13,698 nucleotides of DNA, taken from the NCBI GenBank assembly GCA_025350385.1, contig JANXXZ010000032.1:1-13698 (forward strand), written 5' to 3'. The DNA comes from Bacteroidales bacterium. Its GTDB lineage: Bacteria; Bacteroidota; Bacteroidia; Bacteroidales; UBA4417. A program made the position numbers and the translations under genes. Position 1 is the first letter of the stretch, and the number at the start of each line of letters is the position of its first letter. The notes below the pieces were generated by a model. It was not told the DNA's origin. It saw nothing but the letters and a program-made list of their open reading frames with translations, and made no database searches. Shown here piece after piece: positions 1 through 7,147 of the stretch.

Positions 1-123
1 AGCTGTTTCTTCAGCTTTGCTTTTTGTTACAATACAAACTTTACCATGGCTGGCTGCTTTTATTGCAAATGTCAATCCCGCAATTCCGGTTCCGACAACC
101 AGGAAGTCGACATGTTTTCTCAT
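1..123 (-). CDS. nadB: L-aspartate oxidase, N-terminal fragment (cut by the window edge)
   Basis: Only the first 41 codons are visible; the gene continues leftwards out of the window. The peptide starts MRKHVDFLVV and runs into GTGIAGLTFAIKAA, a Rossmann FAD-binding G-x-G-x-x-G (Gly11, Gly13, Gly16), then a second strand (KVCIVTKSKAEET). The run VTKS...ET just after the dinucleotide fold is typical of NadB, which oxidises L-aspartate to iminoaspartate in the cytoplasm for de novo NAD synthesis. The related succinate dehydrogenase flavoprotein shares the fold, but its second strand normally differs at this point. The ATG at 121-123 is the natural start because it sits just before the first beta strand and 22 bases downstream of a good -7 box. 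It is a housekeeping gene with no evident link to the glycan genes. Confidence 0.82.
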   Translation of the reverse strand, partial: MRKHVDFLVVGTGIAGLTFAIKAASHGKVCIVTKSKAEETA

Positions 124-145
124 TATTCCGTTCCGATTTAAGATG

Positions 146-153
146 CAAAGGTA
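146..153 (-). promoter_or_regulatory. Bacteroidota -7 box upstream of nadB
   Basis: The minus strand reads TACCTTTG, a perfect match to the Bacteroidota -7 consensus TAnnTTTG, 22 bases upstream of the nadB ATG. No convincing TTTG -33 element lies about 20 bases further upstream, so the call rests on the -7 box and its position alone. Confidence 0.4.
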
Positions 154-212
154 GCAATTATTGGCGAAGAGGCTGTTTTGAGAAGGAGATTGGGAGCTGC
201 CTGGCGATCGGG

Positions 213-276
213 ACAATTAGGAAATGATACAATTAGGCAATGAGATAATTGGAAAATGGGATAATTGGAAAATTTG
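213..276. repeat. Four tandem copies of a 16-bp AT-rich unit
   Basis: Four adjacent 16-bp units fill this stretch: ACAATTAGGAAATGAT, ACAATTAGGCAATGAG, ATAATTGGAAAATGGG and ATAATTGGAAAATTTG. They share AyAATTrGnmAAT, and copies 3 and 4 match at 14 of 16 positions. The array lies in the 242-bp gap between nadB and trmJ. I recall similar degenerate AATTGG/AATTAGG arrays as common intergenic filler in Bacteroidota, where they are often mis-called as small proteins. A spurious 67-codon frame on the minus strand (138-341) reads through it. Confidence 0.75.
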
Positions 277-325
277 AAAATGAAGAGAGATATATCGAAT
301 TTTTCATCAGAAATATTAAACACGT

Positions 326-352
326 GATAACTGATAACCAATAACTGATAAC
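326..352. repeat. Short direct repeat (GATAACTGATAAC) downstream of trmJ
   Basis: GATAACTGATAAC at 326-338 is followed after two bases by ATAACTGATAAC at 341-352. Together with the 16-bp array to its left it makes this gap a low-complexity, non-coding stretch. No rho-independent terminator for trmJ is visible in it. Confidence 0.55.
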
Positions 353-365
353 AGATCTCTTTTGA

Positions 366-1052
366 CTAAGATTTTTTAGGCAACAGCCTTGCTACGATCG
401 AGTGAAGGAGAAAAACATCACTTTCATCCAGCAAAGCCATACGTTCCAATAACTTGTGGCGCGAAAGGTCACCTTCTTTTATTTTAAGATAATCGAAAAG
501 CTGCTCCGTTTTGTTTTTAAGGATAAGCCAGCTTTCGAGATTTTTTCTGCCGCTATTCCTGTACAATTTTTTACCGGCTAAAACGGAGAGATTGTAGGAA
601 TATATCATGACAGCCTGCGACAGGTTTAACGAGGGGTATTTGACCGCCATGGAAATGGTAGAAAGGATATGACAGAGTTTTGCATTCTCGTTGCTTAGGC
701 CACTTTCCTCACTGCCGAAAACCAGGCCGATTTCCTTAACAGATTTCCCCTTACCGGTTATTAGTGCAGGAAGATTTTCCACCGGTATATAAAGATTACG
801 GAGGGTACGGCGCCTTGAGGTAGTTCCTATGACAAAATCAATATCAGCTGTTGCTTCGGCAAGCGTAGCATACACCCTGGCTTTTTCCAGAACCTCATTT
901 GATCCGTGAGCCAGCATCCTTGCCTCCATGCACAGGTGATCGCAGGGATTAACCAGGCGCAGCCGATAAAATCCCATCGTTTTCATTGCCCGGGCAGCCG
1001 CTCCTACATTGGCGGGAACCGCCGGACTTACGAGTATAAAATGCAGCGACAT
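366..1052 (-). CDS. trmJ: TrmJ-type tRNA (cytidine/uridine-2'-O)-methyltransferase (SPOUT family)
   Basis: The 228-residue protein has the three SPOUT/TrmH motifs in order. Motif 1 is around residues 8-27 (VSPAVPANVGAAARAMKTMG, with Asn15 and Arg21). Motif 2 is at 109-128 (VFGSEESGLSNENAKLC). Motif 3 is at 140-148 (PSLNLSQAV). These form the trefoil knot that binds SAM, with Arg21 and the motif 2 glutamate region near the active site. TrmJ methylates the 2'-O of nucleotide 32 in the tRNA anticodon loop. The N-terminal VSPxxPxNVGAAARAMKTMG and motif 3 match TrmJ better than TrmH, TrmL or RlmB. The C-terminal 60 residues are a helical extension. No -7 box is obvious before the start, and 104 bp separate it from the GT2 gene upstream, so it may be transcribed by read-through or from a promoter I cannot see. 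Confidence 0.8.
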   Translation of the reverse strand: MSLHFILVSPAVPANVGAAARAMKTMGFYRLRLVNPCDHLCMEARMLAHGSNEVLEKARVYATLAEATADIDFVIGTTSRRRTLRNLYIPVENLPALITGKGKSVKEIGLVFGSEESGLSNENAKLCHILSTISMAVKYPSLNLSQAVMIYSYNLSVLAGKKLYRNSGRKNLESWLILKNKTEQLFDYLKIKEGDLSRHKLLERMALLDESDVFLLHSIVARLLPKKS

Positions 1053-1156
1053 TTATAGTTATTGGAAGGATTGTTAGTTGAAACCAGGCCGGAAACCAGA
1101 CTTTGGCAGTCTCCGGGTAAAAATCGGGCTGATTAGTAATACCTGGTTTGAGCCTA

Positions 1157-1906
1157 TTACTTCATTTTCCTGTACCGGGCTGTTTTCATCACGCCCATTT
1201 TATTCAGAAAGTGCACCATCGATGTCTTAAGTACACCGATAGCATAAATTGTACTCCGGCTCAGGTTTATTGAGGAAGCTTCTTCGAAATACTTTGTAGG
1301 GCAGGTAATTTCAGCAACAGGAAATCCGGCATAAATGATCTGCGACATCATCTGGTTGTCGAAAACAAAATCATCGCTATTAGCATGGTAGTCGATGGCT
1401 TCGAGAACTTCGCGGGAGAATGCACGATAGCCGGTATGATATTCTGATAATTTTTGATTTATCAGGATATTCTGGATGAAGGTGAGCCCGCGATTTGAAA
1501 TGTATTTTATAAGTGGCATGCCTCCTTTAAGTGCACCGTTTCCTAAGATACGAGATCCCAGGACCACCGGATAAACGCCATTGGCAATCAGGTACGCCAT
1601 ACTGTGGATCAGTTTTGGAGTATACTGGTAATCGGGGTGGAGCATGATAACGATGTCGCCGCCCAGTTCCAGGGCCTTATCGTAACAGGTTTTCTGGTTT
1701 CCGCCGTATCCTTTATTCTCTTCGTGCTGAATTACATGGTTGATTCCTATAGTCCGGGCTTTCTCCACAGTATTGTCGCGGCTCCGGTCATCAACCAGTA
1801 CTACCTCGTCAACAATATCAAATGGAATTTCGCCATAGGTTTTCTCCAGGGTCTGTTCGGCATTGTATGCCGGCAATACTATGATTATTTTTCTTCCGTC
1901 AATCAT
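1157..1906 (-). CDS. Soluble GT2 glycosyltransferase, DPM1/polyprenyl-phosphate sugar synthase-like
   Basis: The 249-residue protein has a GT-A fold of the DPM/DPG-synthase-like type. LPAYNAE is at residues 11-17, VDDRSRDNT at 38-46, the ENKGYGGN nucleotide-binding loop at 63-70, and the metal-binding segment LHPDYQY at 89-95, where Asp92 takes the place of the usual DxD. SEYHTGYRAFSREVL (154-168) is the conserved acceptor-side segment of this subfamily. It lacks C-terminal membrane helices, so it should be cytosolic or peripheral. Such enzymes often move a hexose from a nucleotide sugar to polyprenyl phosphate, making the lipid donor that a GT-C enzyme uses outside. The gene directly upstream is a GT-C protein, which supports that pairing. 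The sugar cannot be told from sequence. A -7 box 40 bases upstream suggests its own promoter. Confidence 0.8.
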   Translation of the reverse strand: MIDGRKIIIVLPAYNAEQTLEKTYGEIPFDIVDEVVLVDDRSRDNTVEKARTIGINHVIQHEENKGYGGNQKTCYDKALELGGDIVIMLHPDYQYTPKLIHSMAYLIANGVYPVVLGSRILGNGALKGGMPLIKYISNRGLTFIQNILINQKLSEYHTGYRAFSREVLEAIDYHANSDDFVFDNQMMSQIIYAGFPVAEITCPTKYFEEASSINLSRSTIYAIGVLKTSMVHFLNKMGVMKTARYRKMK

Positions 1907-1946
1907 TTGGTTTTCAGTGCTTATTTACTAATTAAATTAGGTTATG

Positions 1947-1954
1947 CAAATATA
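1947..1954 (-). promoter_or_regulatory. Candidate -7 box for the GT2 gene
   Basis: The minus strand reads TATATTTG (TAnnTTTG), 40 bases before the GT2 ATG and inside the 59-bp gap after the GT-C gene. No matching -33 TTTG is seen, so this could be a weak internal promoter or a chance match in AT-rich DNA. Confidence 0.38.
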
Positions 1955-1965
1955 ATGGAATCGCT

Positions 1966-4011
1966 TTAGTGATAACGGTTCAGCGTAAAATCATCGAAAA
2001 AAACCTGGGAATCACCACTGTTCCATATGTAGACTTTAAAGGTTTGAGAAGAATAATTTTCAGGAATGGTAATATCAAGCGAAACTTTTTTCCATCCTTT
2101 ATCATCAACCTTCAGGTATTCGCTATTCTGAATGTAGAATTCTTCACTTTTTGGAGAAGTTGCAACCAAAAAGGCTTTCCTTTCGCCTCCTTTTCTCCAT
2201 GCAGTAAAACGGTATTTTTGCCCGGGTTTAATGCTATCGAGTTCAATGGCCATTGCATATGAATCACGATATGGAAGTTTGACTGAATATTGTCCCGAAC
2301 GGGCTGCTTCGCCGGATTGATTGTTGTTATTCGCAAATCTAAAATTTCCCGCTTTGAACCATTTGCCATCACTGCTCAGGGTATCTGCATTACAGGTTAT
2401 ACTCCAAAGAGGTTTTTGTTTTAATTCGTTGAATAATAATGATTTGGCAGTATCTACCTGGTAAATAGCCTGGGCGCGTCCAAGGTAGATTTGTGTGATC
2501 GAAAGTCCCCCTTTTTCAACTGATTTTCGCTCTTCAGCCGTCATAGGACCTCCAACCAAAAGTATTTTTCCGCCATAATCGGTTACCAGATCCGTTACCG
2601 GCAAGGGAGTCTCCCAAACCTGGAAGCTGTTTATGCGAAAATCGTAAAACAATCCTTCCGGGTAAATTGAGCGTAATGCATCAAGGTGTAATTGCCTTGA
2701 ATATACGCTACCCCATCTTAATGCGCTATAAGGATTGATTGTGATCGGGTAGTAATATGCCTTCACATAGCCGGCAAATTCGGTATCAAGGCGATTCCTG
2801 ACTTGTGTATATTCTTCGTTCGTGATTATATAGCCATGATTGGCTTCCTGCAGGTATTTCCGGTTGGAGAAACCCATGATAATAAACAGAACCAACACAG
2901 CAGGCGCCAGAAATTTATTCATTGCAACCCTGCTGTTTCCTGATTGTTCCTTAATCAGAAGAATCGCAAATACCCAAATGGCTCCTGAAAGACTTATCAG
3001 GGGGATGAGATAATGATTTGCATGGTAATGTTTAGCCACCATGAGGATACCTAACAGTTGAACTGCCGCCAGACTTGTCATGAACTTCATCGGTAATGAT
3101 GCTGACCAGCTGCGGATCTTACCCGTCAGGAAGAAAACAGCCGGTACTATAACCGCGATAATAAGTGATAACAGTAATGCCGGATTATTTGTGGCGATTG
3201 CATGTAAGCTGCTGAAATAGGTTCCAAAATCAATTATTCCCGATGCCCCCTGACCGTAAGTTCCTGTATGGGTTGAAAGGCCGAGAAACCATTTTGCCAT
3301 ATGAGGATATTCGGGAATTGCCGGGGCAGTAAAAAGAATAAAAGAAGGGATAATAGCTGCAAGGTAGTTGCGTTTAAATTTTTTGCCTTTTAGCAGGATG
3401 AATGGAAGGACAGCCAGTGGCAGGAATGTGGCCTTGGTTGCCAGTCCAAACCCGGTTAGCAGTCCAAAGATCCAGGGATAGAGCTTTTTATCCTTTTCAT
3501 AATCAGTGTAATATTTGATAACAATCGACACCAGGAGCATCACGGTGAAAATTAACACCGGCTCCGGTGAAACTTTGGTAAAAGCTATCTCGAGCAGGTT
3601 TGACGATAGGAACATCGTGGATTGCAGCACCAGGCTATACCAGACATTACGAAGAATAATTAACGAAAAGAGCCCCAGAAAAAGCATCATCATTGCATTG
3701 AGAATGACCGATACTTTTCTTTCAAGTTCCACATAAGCATCCGGGTTACTGAGGACATCCGTCTGCAGGTCATTTTTGTCACTGAAATTCACGCAGTGTG
3801 CTATCCGGAGTACCACGGCACTATAAATCTGTGCCGGCGTACCGGGATTATCAGTATGACCGACCGGATGAAGGGTTGCAATATTAATCCCGTTGAGCAG
3901 GTATGCATACTCCGGATCTCCGCTGAACCAGGTCCGGTGAAAGCTCAGGCCAATGATCAGGAATGTCGCCGGCAGGACAATCAGCACTAAATTGAGAAAA
4001 AACTTACGCAT
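1966..4011 (-). CDS. Multi-membrane GT-C (PMT/ArnT-like) glycosyltransferase with C-terminal jelly-roll domain
   Basis: This 681-residue protein starts with a membrane segment (residues 4-23). The first outer loop follows and holds Asp32-Pro-Glu34 (SGDPEYAYLLNG), the acidic pair that marks GT-C enzymes using polyprenyl-phosphate sugars. Hydrophobic helices recur at about 103-121, 127-143, 150-167, 178-207, 215-231, 275-296, 309-327, 332-353 and 365-381. Residues 390-520 look like a soluble extracytoplasmic region. Residues 540-681 look like a separate beta-sandwich: SGQYSVKL (572-579), KPGQKYRFTAWRKGG (595-609), and the terminal VFFDDFTL (670-677), the usual closing strand of CBM4/9-like domains. 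The enzyme would transfer a sugar to a glycan, lipid or protein on the periplasmic face. It lies 34 bp after algJ and should share its transcript. The overall class is firm; the acceptor and the domain's ligand are unknown. Confidence 0.75.
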   Translation of the reverse strand: MRKFFLNLVLIVLPATFLIIGLSFHRTWFSGDPEYAYLLNGINIATLHPVGHTDNPGTPAQIYSAVVLRIAHCVNFSDKNDLQTDVLSNPDAYVELERKVSVILNAMMMLFLGLFSLIILRNVWYSLVLQSTMFLSSNLLEIAFTKVSPEPVLIFTVMLLVSIVIKYYTDYEKDKKLYPWIFGLLTGFGLATKATFLPLAVLPFILLKGKKFKRNYLAAIIPSFILFTAPAIPEYPHMAKWFLGLSTHTGTYGQGASGIIDFGTYFSSLHAIATNNPALLLSLIIAVIVPAVFFLTGKIRSWSASLPMKFMTSLAAVQLLGILMVAKHYHANHYLIPLISLSGAIWVFAILLIKEQSGNSRVAMNKFLAPAVLVLFIIMGFSNRKYLQEANHGYIITNEEYTQVRNRLDTEFAGYVKAYYYPITINPYSALRWGSVYSRQLHLDALRSIYPEGLFYDFRINSFQVWETPLPVTDLVTDYGGKILLVGGPMTAEERKSVEKGGLSITQIYLGRAQAIYQVDTAKSLLFNELKQKPLWSITCNADTLSSDGKWFKAGNFRFANNNNQSGEAARSGQYSVKLPYRDSYAMAIELDSIKPGQKYRFTAWRKGGERKAFLVATSPKSEEFYIQNSEYLKVDDKGWKKVSLDITIPENYSSQTFKVYIWNSGDSQVFFDDFTLNRYH

Positions 4012-4045
4012 TGGTAAACAGGTATTAATAATGCGATATTATTGA

Positions 4046-5359
4046 TTATTTTGATTTGTTTTGCTCCAAAATCCAATTTGCATCAAGCCTGAGCATCTCT
4101 TCAAAGCTGATTTTCTTTTTAATTGCTTTCTGTCGGATCATTTCAACCGTTTCCTTGCTTTTTCGCATATCCGCAATGATTTCCTTAATCCGTTTCTCCT
4201 TCACCTCGGGACTAATCGCGATTGATTGCTCCGGATGCTCCCAGGCGTCAGTTACATCGTTAAAAAAACCACAAGGGAATTTGTACAAATTAGCATCCGT
4301 AAACAGGAGAATCACAAACTGCTGTTTTTTAATTTCATCAAGAATATTCAGATCACTAACCTTTTTCGGTTCTCGCCATTTAGGGTTATGTGCCTCCCGG
4401 TTATAGAACCAGAAATTATTATCCCCAAACAATCGTGATGCGATTCCTGATCCCATAATATTCCAGTAATAGCTGTCGCCAATAACGAGTACATCCGGCC
4501 TTGTCTTTCCCGGTGGATCATTGAACCTGATGTTAGGGTAGGCCATTTCGCCGGTTTTGATTGGAAAGAGGAGGTTCATTCCATTGGCAATATCATTATC
4601 GGTATCGCGCGGATCCGATGAAACTTCAATACCGTCCCAGCTAAAATCTACCATGTCGATTCCAGCCATTTTTTCCATGTATCTCACGAGCGAATCAACC
4701 GAAAGGGCTACTCCGTAAAGGCTCCAGTGTATGCCGGTTTTAGAATACAGCGGATATCTTGAAGTATCCTTCATCTGGATAAACCAGCGGTTAAAATCAA
4801 TAAACGGTATGCCTTCCTGGAGAAAACGACTGGCATAGCAATCGTAGTTTGTGATACCCCGGTTTTTTACACGATACTTTTCAGGGATATATTCAGGGAA
4901 ATAAGACCCTTTGCCGGGGGCGAAAACAATCAGGAAGTGCTGCCCGTTCTCTTCCAGTTTGCGCTGGATAATCTTAGCCTTGGCAACCTGCTCATTTATC
5001 TCCTTGTACCCGACAAAGTCGACTCCTTCATATGCTTTGACATAATTGTTCTCATAGAGATAATTGTTTTTGCCTATTATTACCCCGTTAGCCAGTGCTG
5101 TATCGAATACAGAGAAGGCTATCTGGTTATTGATGCGTATTAGGGTTGGCCTGAAGCCGACTGTCTGCTCCAGGTATGGATCATAGTTCTCCTGGAAACT
5201 ACCATCAAACCAGGATTTTGAATTCAGGACAGGTTTCTCAGGGAGGGTGATCGCGCCTTTTAGCGGGCTTTCACGGATGAATCCTGCAAACCGCTGGACT
5301 GCCGGTAATATCAGCAGCAACATCAGCACAGTGAACAGGATATACCGGGTTGTTTTCAT
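4046..5359 (-). CDS. AlgJ/AlgX-type SGNH-like polysaccharide O-acetyltransferase
   Basis: The 437-residue protein has an N-terminal signal anchor (about residues 5-24) and then an extracytoplasmic SGNH-like fold. Segments shared with AlgJ/AlgX/DHHW proteins are GVIIGKNNYLYEN (92-104), a FAPGKGSYFPEYIPEKYR block (146-163), TGIHWSLYG (208-216) and the nucleophile motif IGDSYYWN (293-300) with Ser296. AlgJ and AlgX use a Ser-His-Asp triad with Asp and His in a TDxHW motif. Here His211 and Ser296 are present but the aspartate position is Gly209. The tail (385-437) is charged and helical and has no carbohydrate-binding domain. The start codon lies 2 bp after the algI stop, so the pair is almost certainly translated together. 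Its likely job is to move acetyl groups delivered by AlgI onto a polysaccharide outside the membrane; the polymer need not be alginate. Confidence 0.8.
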   Translation of the reverse strand: MKTTRYILFTVLMLLLILPAVQRFAGFIRESPLKGAITLPEKPVLNSKSWFDGSFQENYDPYLEQTVGFRPTLIRINNQIAFSVFDTALANGVIIGKNNYLYENNYVKAYEGVDFVGYKEINEQVAKAKIIQRKLEENGQHFLIVFAPGKGSYFPEYIPEKYRVKNRGITNYDCYASRFLQEGIPFIDFNRWFIQMKDTSRYPLYSKTGIHWSLYGVALSVDSLVRYMEKMAGIDMVDFSWDGIEVSSDPRDTDNDIANGMNLLFPIKTGEMAYPNIRFNDPPGKTRPDVLVIGDSYYWNIMGSGIASRLFGDNNFWFYNREAHNPKWREPKKVSDLNILDEIKKQQFVILLFTDANLYKFPCGFFNDVTDAWEHPEQSIAISPEVKEKRIKEIIADMRKSKETVEMIRQKAIKKKISFEEMLRLDANWILEQNKSK

Positions 5360-5361
5360 CC

Positions 5362-6786
5362 TTAAAACCTGAAATAAATAAACGGGTTAAACCCGAATGC
5401 TGTTATGGAACTTATTGAAATGATGAGTAACAGAATTGAAACCATTGAAATTGCCAGGTGCCTGCGGGTTGTATATTCTTTAAAGAATACCATATCCTGA
5501 ATACTTTGTCCCCACTTCGAGTAAACAAAGAAGGCAAACAGGGCAGCCAGGCTGAAATACAGGTACATACCGCTGTACAATGCCACAGAATTGCCTGATC
5601 CGAATGTGAACATCTGGTGGAGGTACTGAAATGCATCAGGTAGTTTCTCAATACGGAAAAATACCCAGCCAATGATGACAACGAAAAAAGTGAATGCTGT
5701 ACTCAGGAATTTGCCTGTCCGGGCATAAATCTTGAGAAGGAATACCCTCTCCACTACCAGAAAAAATCCATGATAGGCACCCCATACCACGAAACTCCAG
5801 GAGGCTCCGTGCCACAATCCCGAAGCAAGAAAAACCAGCCACAGGTTGAAATATAACCGGCCTTTAGAAGCTACCCTGTTCCCGCCCAATGGGATATAAA
5901 GATAATTGCGCATCCAGGCTCCCAGGCTCATATGCCATCGACGCCAGAATTCGGTGATGCTTTGAGAGATGTATGGGTTGTTGAAGTTCTCGGGAAACTT
6001 AAAACCTATCATTTTCGCGATGCCTATAGCCATGTCAGAGTACCCGGAAAAATCGAAATAGATCTGGAAAGTGTAGGCTAATATTCCGATCCAGGCAGTA
6101 GCGGTATCAAGATGAATGTAATTGAGGGCGAAAATGGCATCGGCTTGCTGCCCCATGTGATTAGCTATGATAACCTTCTTAGCCAGCCCGATAACGAAAC
6201 GGTAAAAGCCGGTAAGTTTATTATCAATAGTCTCGTTGGCCGAACGGTCAGTTATCTGGTCAGCCAGCTGGTGATAACGGATGATAGGGCCGGCAATCAG
6301 TTTTGGAAACAGGATAATGTATAGCTGGTAATCCCAGAAATTTTTAAGGGGCTTGTGTATACGCCGGTAAACATCAACTACATAGGTTATGGTTTCGAAA
6401 GTGTAAAACGAGATACCGATAGGAAGCACCAGTTTTGTCCAGTGCATGCCGGTCATCCCGAAAACGGATAGCACCCCGTTCATGTTTTCGACAAAGAAAT
6501 TGGAGTATTTAAAATAGAAAAGCAGCCCGAGATTAATAGAAACAGAGAGGCTTAACATCAGTTGCCGGTGCAGTTTTGTGCGGGTGGCAGCCATCCATTG
6601 CACGAGGTGGAAATCGATAAATGTAGTTCCCAGGATCACAAATATGAAGCGGGGGGCTCCCCAGGAATAAAAGAGGATACTGGCAACTAATGTAAAGTAA
6701 TTCTTGAATTTTACCGGCAGCAGGTAATAAATCAGCAGGAAAGCAGGAAGGAAATAAAGAATAAACAGGCTGCTGCTGAATACCAT
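5362..6786 (-). CDS. algI: MBOAT-family O-acyltransferase, AlgI-like
   Basis: The 474-residue polytopic membrane protein has the usual AlgI length and start (MVFSSSLFILYFLP). Family landmarks are visible in order: LPIGISFYTFETITYVVDVYR (121-141), FPKLIAGPIIRY (160-171), FDFSGYSDMAIGIAKMIG (244-261), the FWRRWHMSLGAWMRNYLYIPLGG block (280-302), and the catalytic-histidine motif ASGLWHGASW (321-330) with His326. MBOAT proteins of this type take acetyl from a cytoplasmic donor and pass it across the inner membrane to an AlgJ/AlgX-like partner, here encoded 2 bp downstream. It is the first gene of a leftward operon with a good promoter and a short leader of about 28 nt. The symbol denotes the family; alginate itself is not implied, since no other alginate gene is present. 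DltB and PatA are relatives, but the AlgJ partner argues for AlgI. Confidence 0.9.
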   Translation of the reverse strand: MVFSSSLFILYFLPAFLLIYYLLPVKFKNYFTLVASILFYSWGAPRFIFVILGTTFIDFHLVQWMAATRTKLHRQLMLSLSVSINLGLLFYFKYSNFFVENMNGVLSVFGMTGMHWTKLVLPIGISFYTFETITYVVDVYRRIHKPLKNFWDYQLYIILFPKLIAGPIIRYHQLADQITDRSANETIDNKLTGFYRFVIGLAKKVIIANHMGQQADAIFALNYIHLDTATAWIGILAYTFQIYFDFSGYSDMAIGIAKMIGFKFPENFNNPYISQSITEFWRRWHMSLGAWMRNYLYIPLGGNRVASKGRLYFNLWLVFLASGLWHGASWSFVVWGAYHGFFLVVERVFLLKIYARTGKFLSTAFTFFVVIIGWVFFRIEKLPDAFQYLHQMFTFGSGNSVALYSGMYLYFSLAALFAFFVYSKWGQSIQDMVFFKEYTTRRHLAISMVSILLLIISISSITAFGFNPFIYFRF

Positions 6787-6820
6787 GCCGGAATAAAGTA
6801 TTGATTTATCGTAAGGTGGG

Positions 6821-6851
6821 CAAAGGTAGCAGAAAGTTGCTCTTTTTACAA
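6821..6851 (-). promoter_or_regulatory. Bacteroidota-type promoter of the algI-algJ-GT-C operon
   Basis: On the minus strand the -7 box is TACCTTTG (6821-6828), a perfect TAnnTTTG. A TTG that fits the -33 element lies at 6849-6851, 20 bases upstream. Transcription should start near 6814, giving a leader of about 28 nt before the algI ATG at 6786. No Shine-Dalgarno sequence precedes that ATG, as is usual in this phylum. Confidence 0.6.
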
Positions 6852-6873
6852 TTTTGATAGTTGAAATAGCCAG

Positions 6874-6893
6874 CTCGTCAAATATTTGACGAG
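6874..6893. promoter_or_regulatory. Perfect 20-bp palindrome, possible operator
   Basis: CTCGTCAAAT is followed directly by its exact complement ATTTGACGAG. The centre lies about 70 bp upstream of the predicted algI transcription start, a usual place for an activator dimer. The half-site TTGACGAGAT (6886-6895) occurs again in the same orientation at 7055-7064. It could instead be a mobile intergenic repeat. Confidence 0.45.
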
Positions 6894-6905
6894 ATCAAAC
6901 CTGTT

Positions 6906-6926
6906 TGCCTGAACGGCAGTCAGGCA
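6906..6926. repeat. Inverted repeat TGCCTGA/TCAGGCA with 7-base loop
   Basis: Arms TGCCTGA (6906-6912) and TCAGGCA (6920-6926) flank ACGGCAG, and the sequence continues GGCGG. It is GC-rich against its surroundings. I recall similar TGCCTGAACGGCAGTCAGGC elements as dispersed intergenic repeats in Bacteroidota assemblies; that memory is not verified here. Confidence 0.5.
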
Positions 6927-6962
6927 GGCGGAGATGAAAGTAAAATCAATCATGGCGTATTC

Positions 6963-6982
6963 CTCCCGATAGCTATCGGGAG
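6963..6982. repeat. Perfect 20-bp palindrome CTCCCGATAG/CTATCGGGAG
   Basis: CTCCCGATAG (6963-6972) is followed directly by its exact complement CTATCGGGAG (6973-6982). With no loop it would not make an efficient terminator hairpin, and no T-run follows on either strand. It resembles CCCGATAGCTATCGGG elements that I recall as multi-copy in Bacteroidota genomes. Confidence 0.5.
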
Positions 6983-7147
6983 AACCTTTAAAAATCAAAT
7001 ATTTAACATATGAAAATGCTATGAACCCTTCCTATAGCTTGCTTTGTTCAACAGTTGACGAGATGATTCAAATTATTCTGACTTTTGTGAACAGAAAATA
7101 GATTCATGTAAAGCTCTCCAATAAATATATCCAATTGAAAACGAACT

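Noticed and set aside
213..276. Tandem repeats considered as a CRISPR array
   Set aside because: The 16-bp units are directly adjacent with no unique spacers, and no cas gene is present.
138..341. 67-codon minus-strand frame between nadB and trmJ
   Set aside because: It reads through the 16-bp tandem array and overlaps the nadB -7 box; the peptide is low-complexity (SNYPIFQLSH) and matches no family.
1081..1149. Inverted AAACCAGG/CCTGGTTT (1081-1088 and 1142-1149) as a terminator between GT2 and trmJ
   Set aside because: The 8-bp arms are 53 bases apart and no T-run follows; the smaller AGACT/AGTCT hairpin inside is also too weak to call.
1604..1969. 121-codon plus-strand frame
   Set aside because: It lies antisense to the DPM1-like GT2, whose motifs are intact; the peptide has no recognisable domain.
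4056..4406. 116-codon plus-strand frame
   Set aside because: It lies antisense to the well-supported algJ-like gene and has the composition of a reverse-strand shadow.
4046..6786. An alginate biosynthesis locus
   Set aside because: Only the algI and algJ-like acetylation genes are present; no alg8/44/E/G/K/L homologue is visible, so alginate itself is not supported.
6963..6982. Palindrome as a rho-independent terminator
   Set aside because: It has no loop and no T-run, and lies between divergent genes where no transcript is expected to end.
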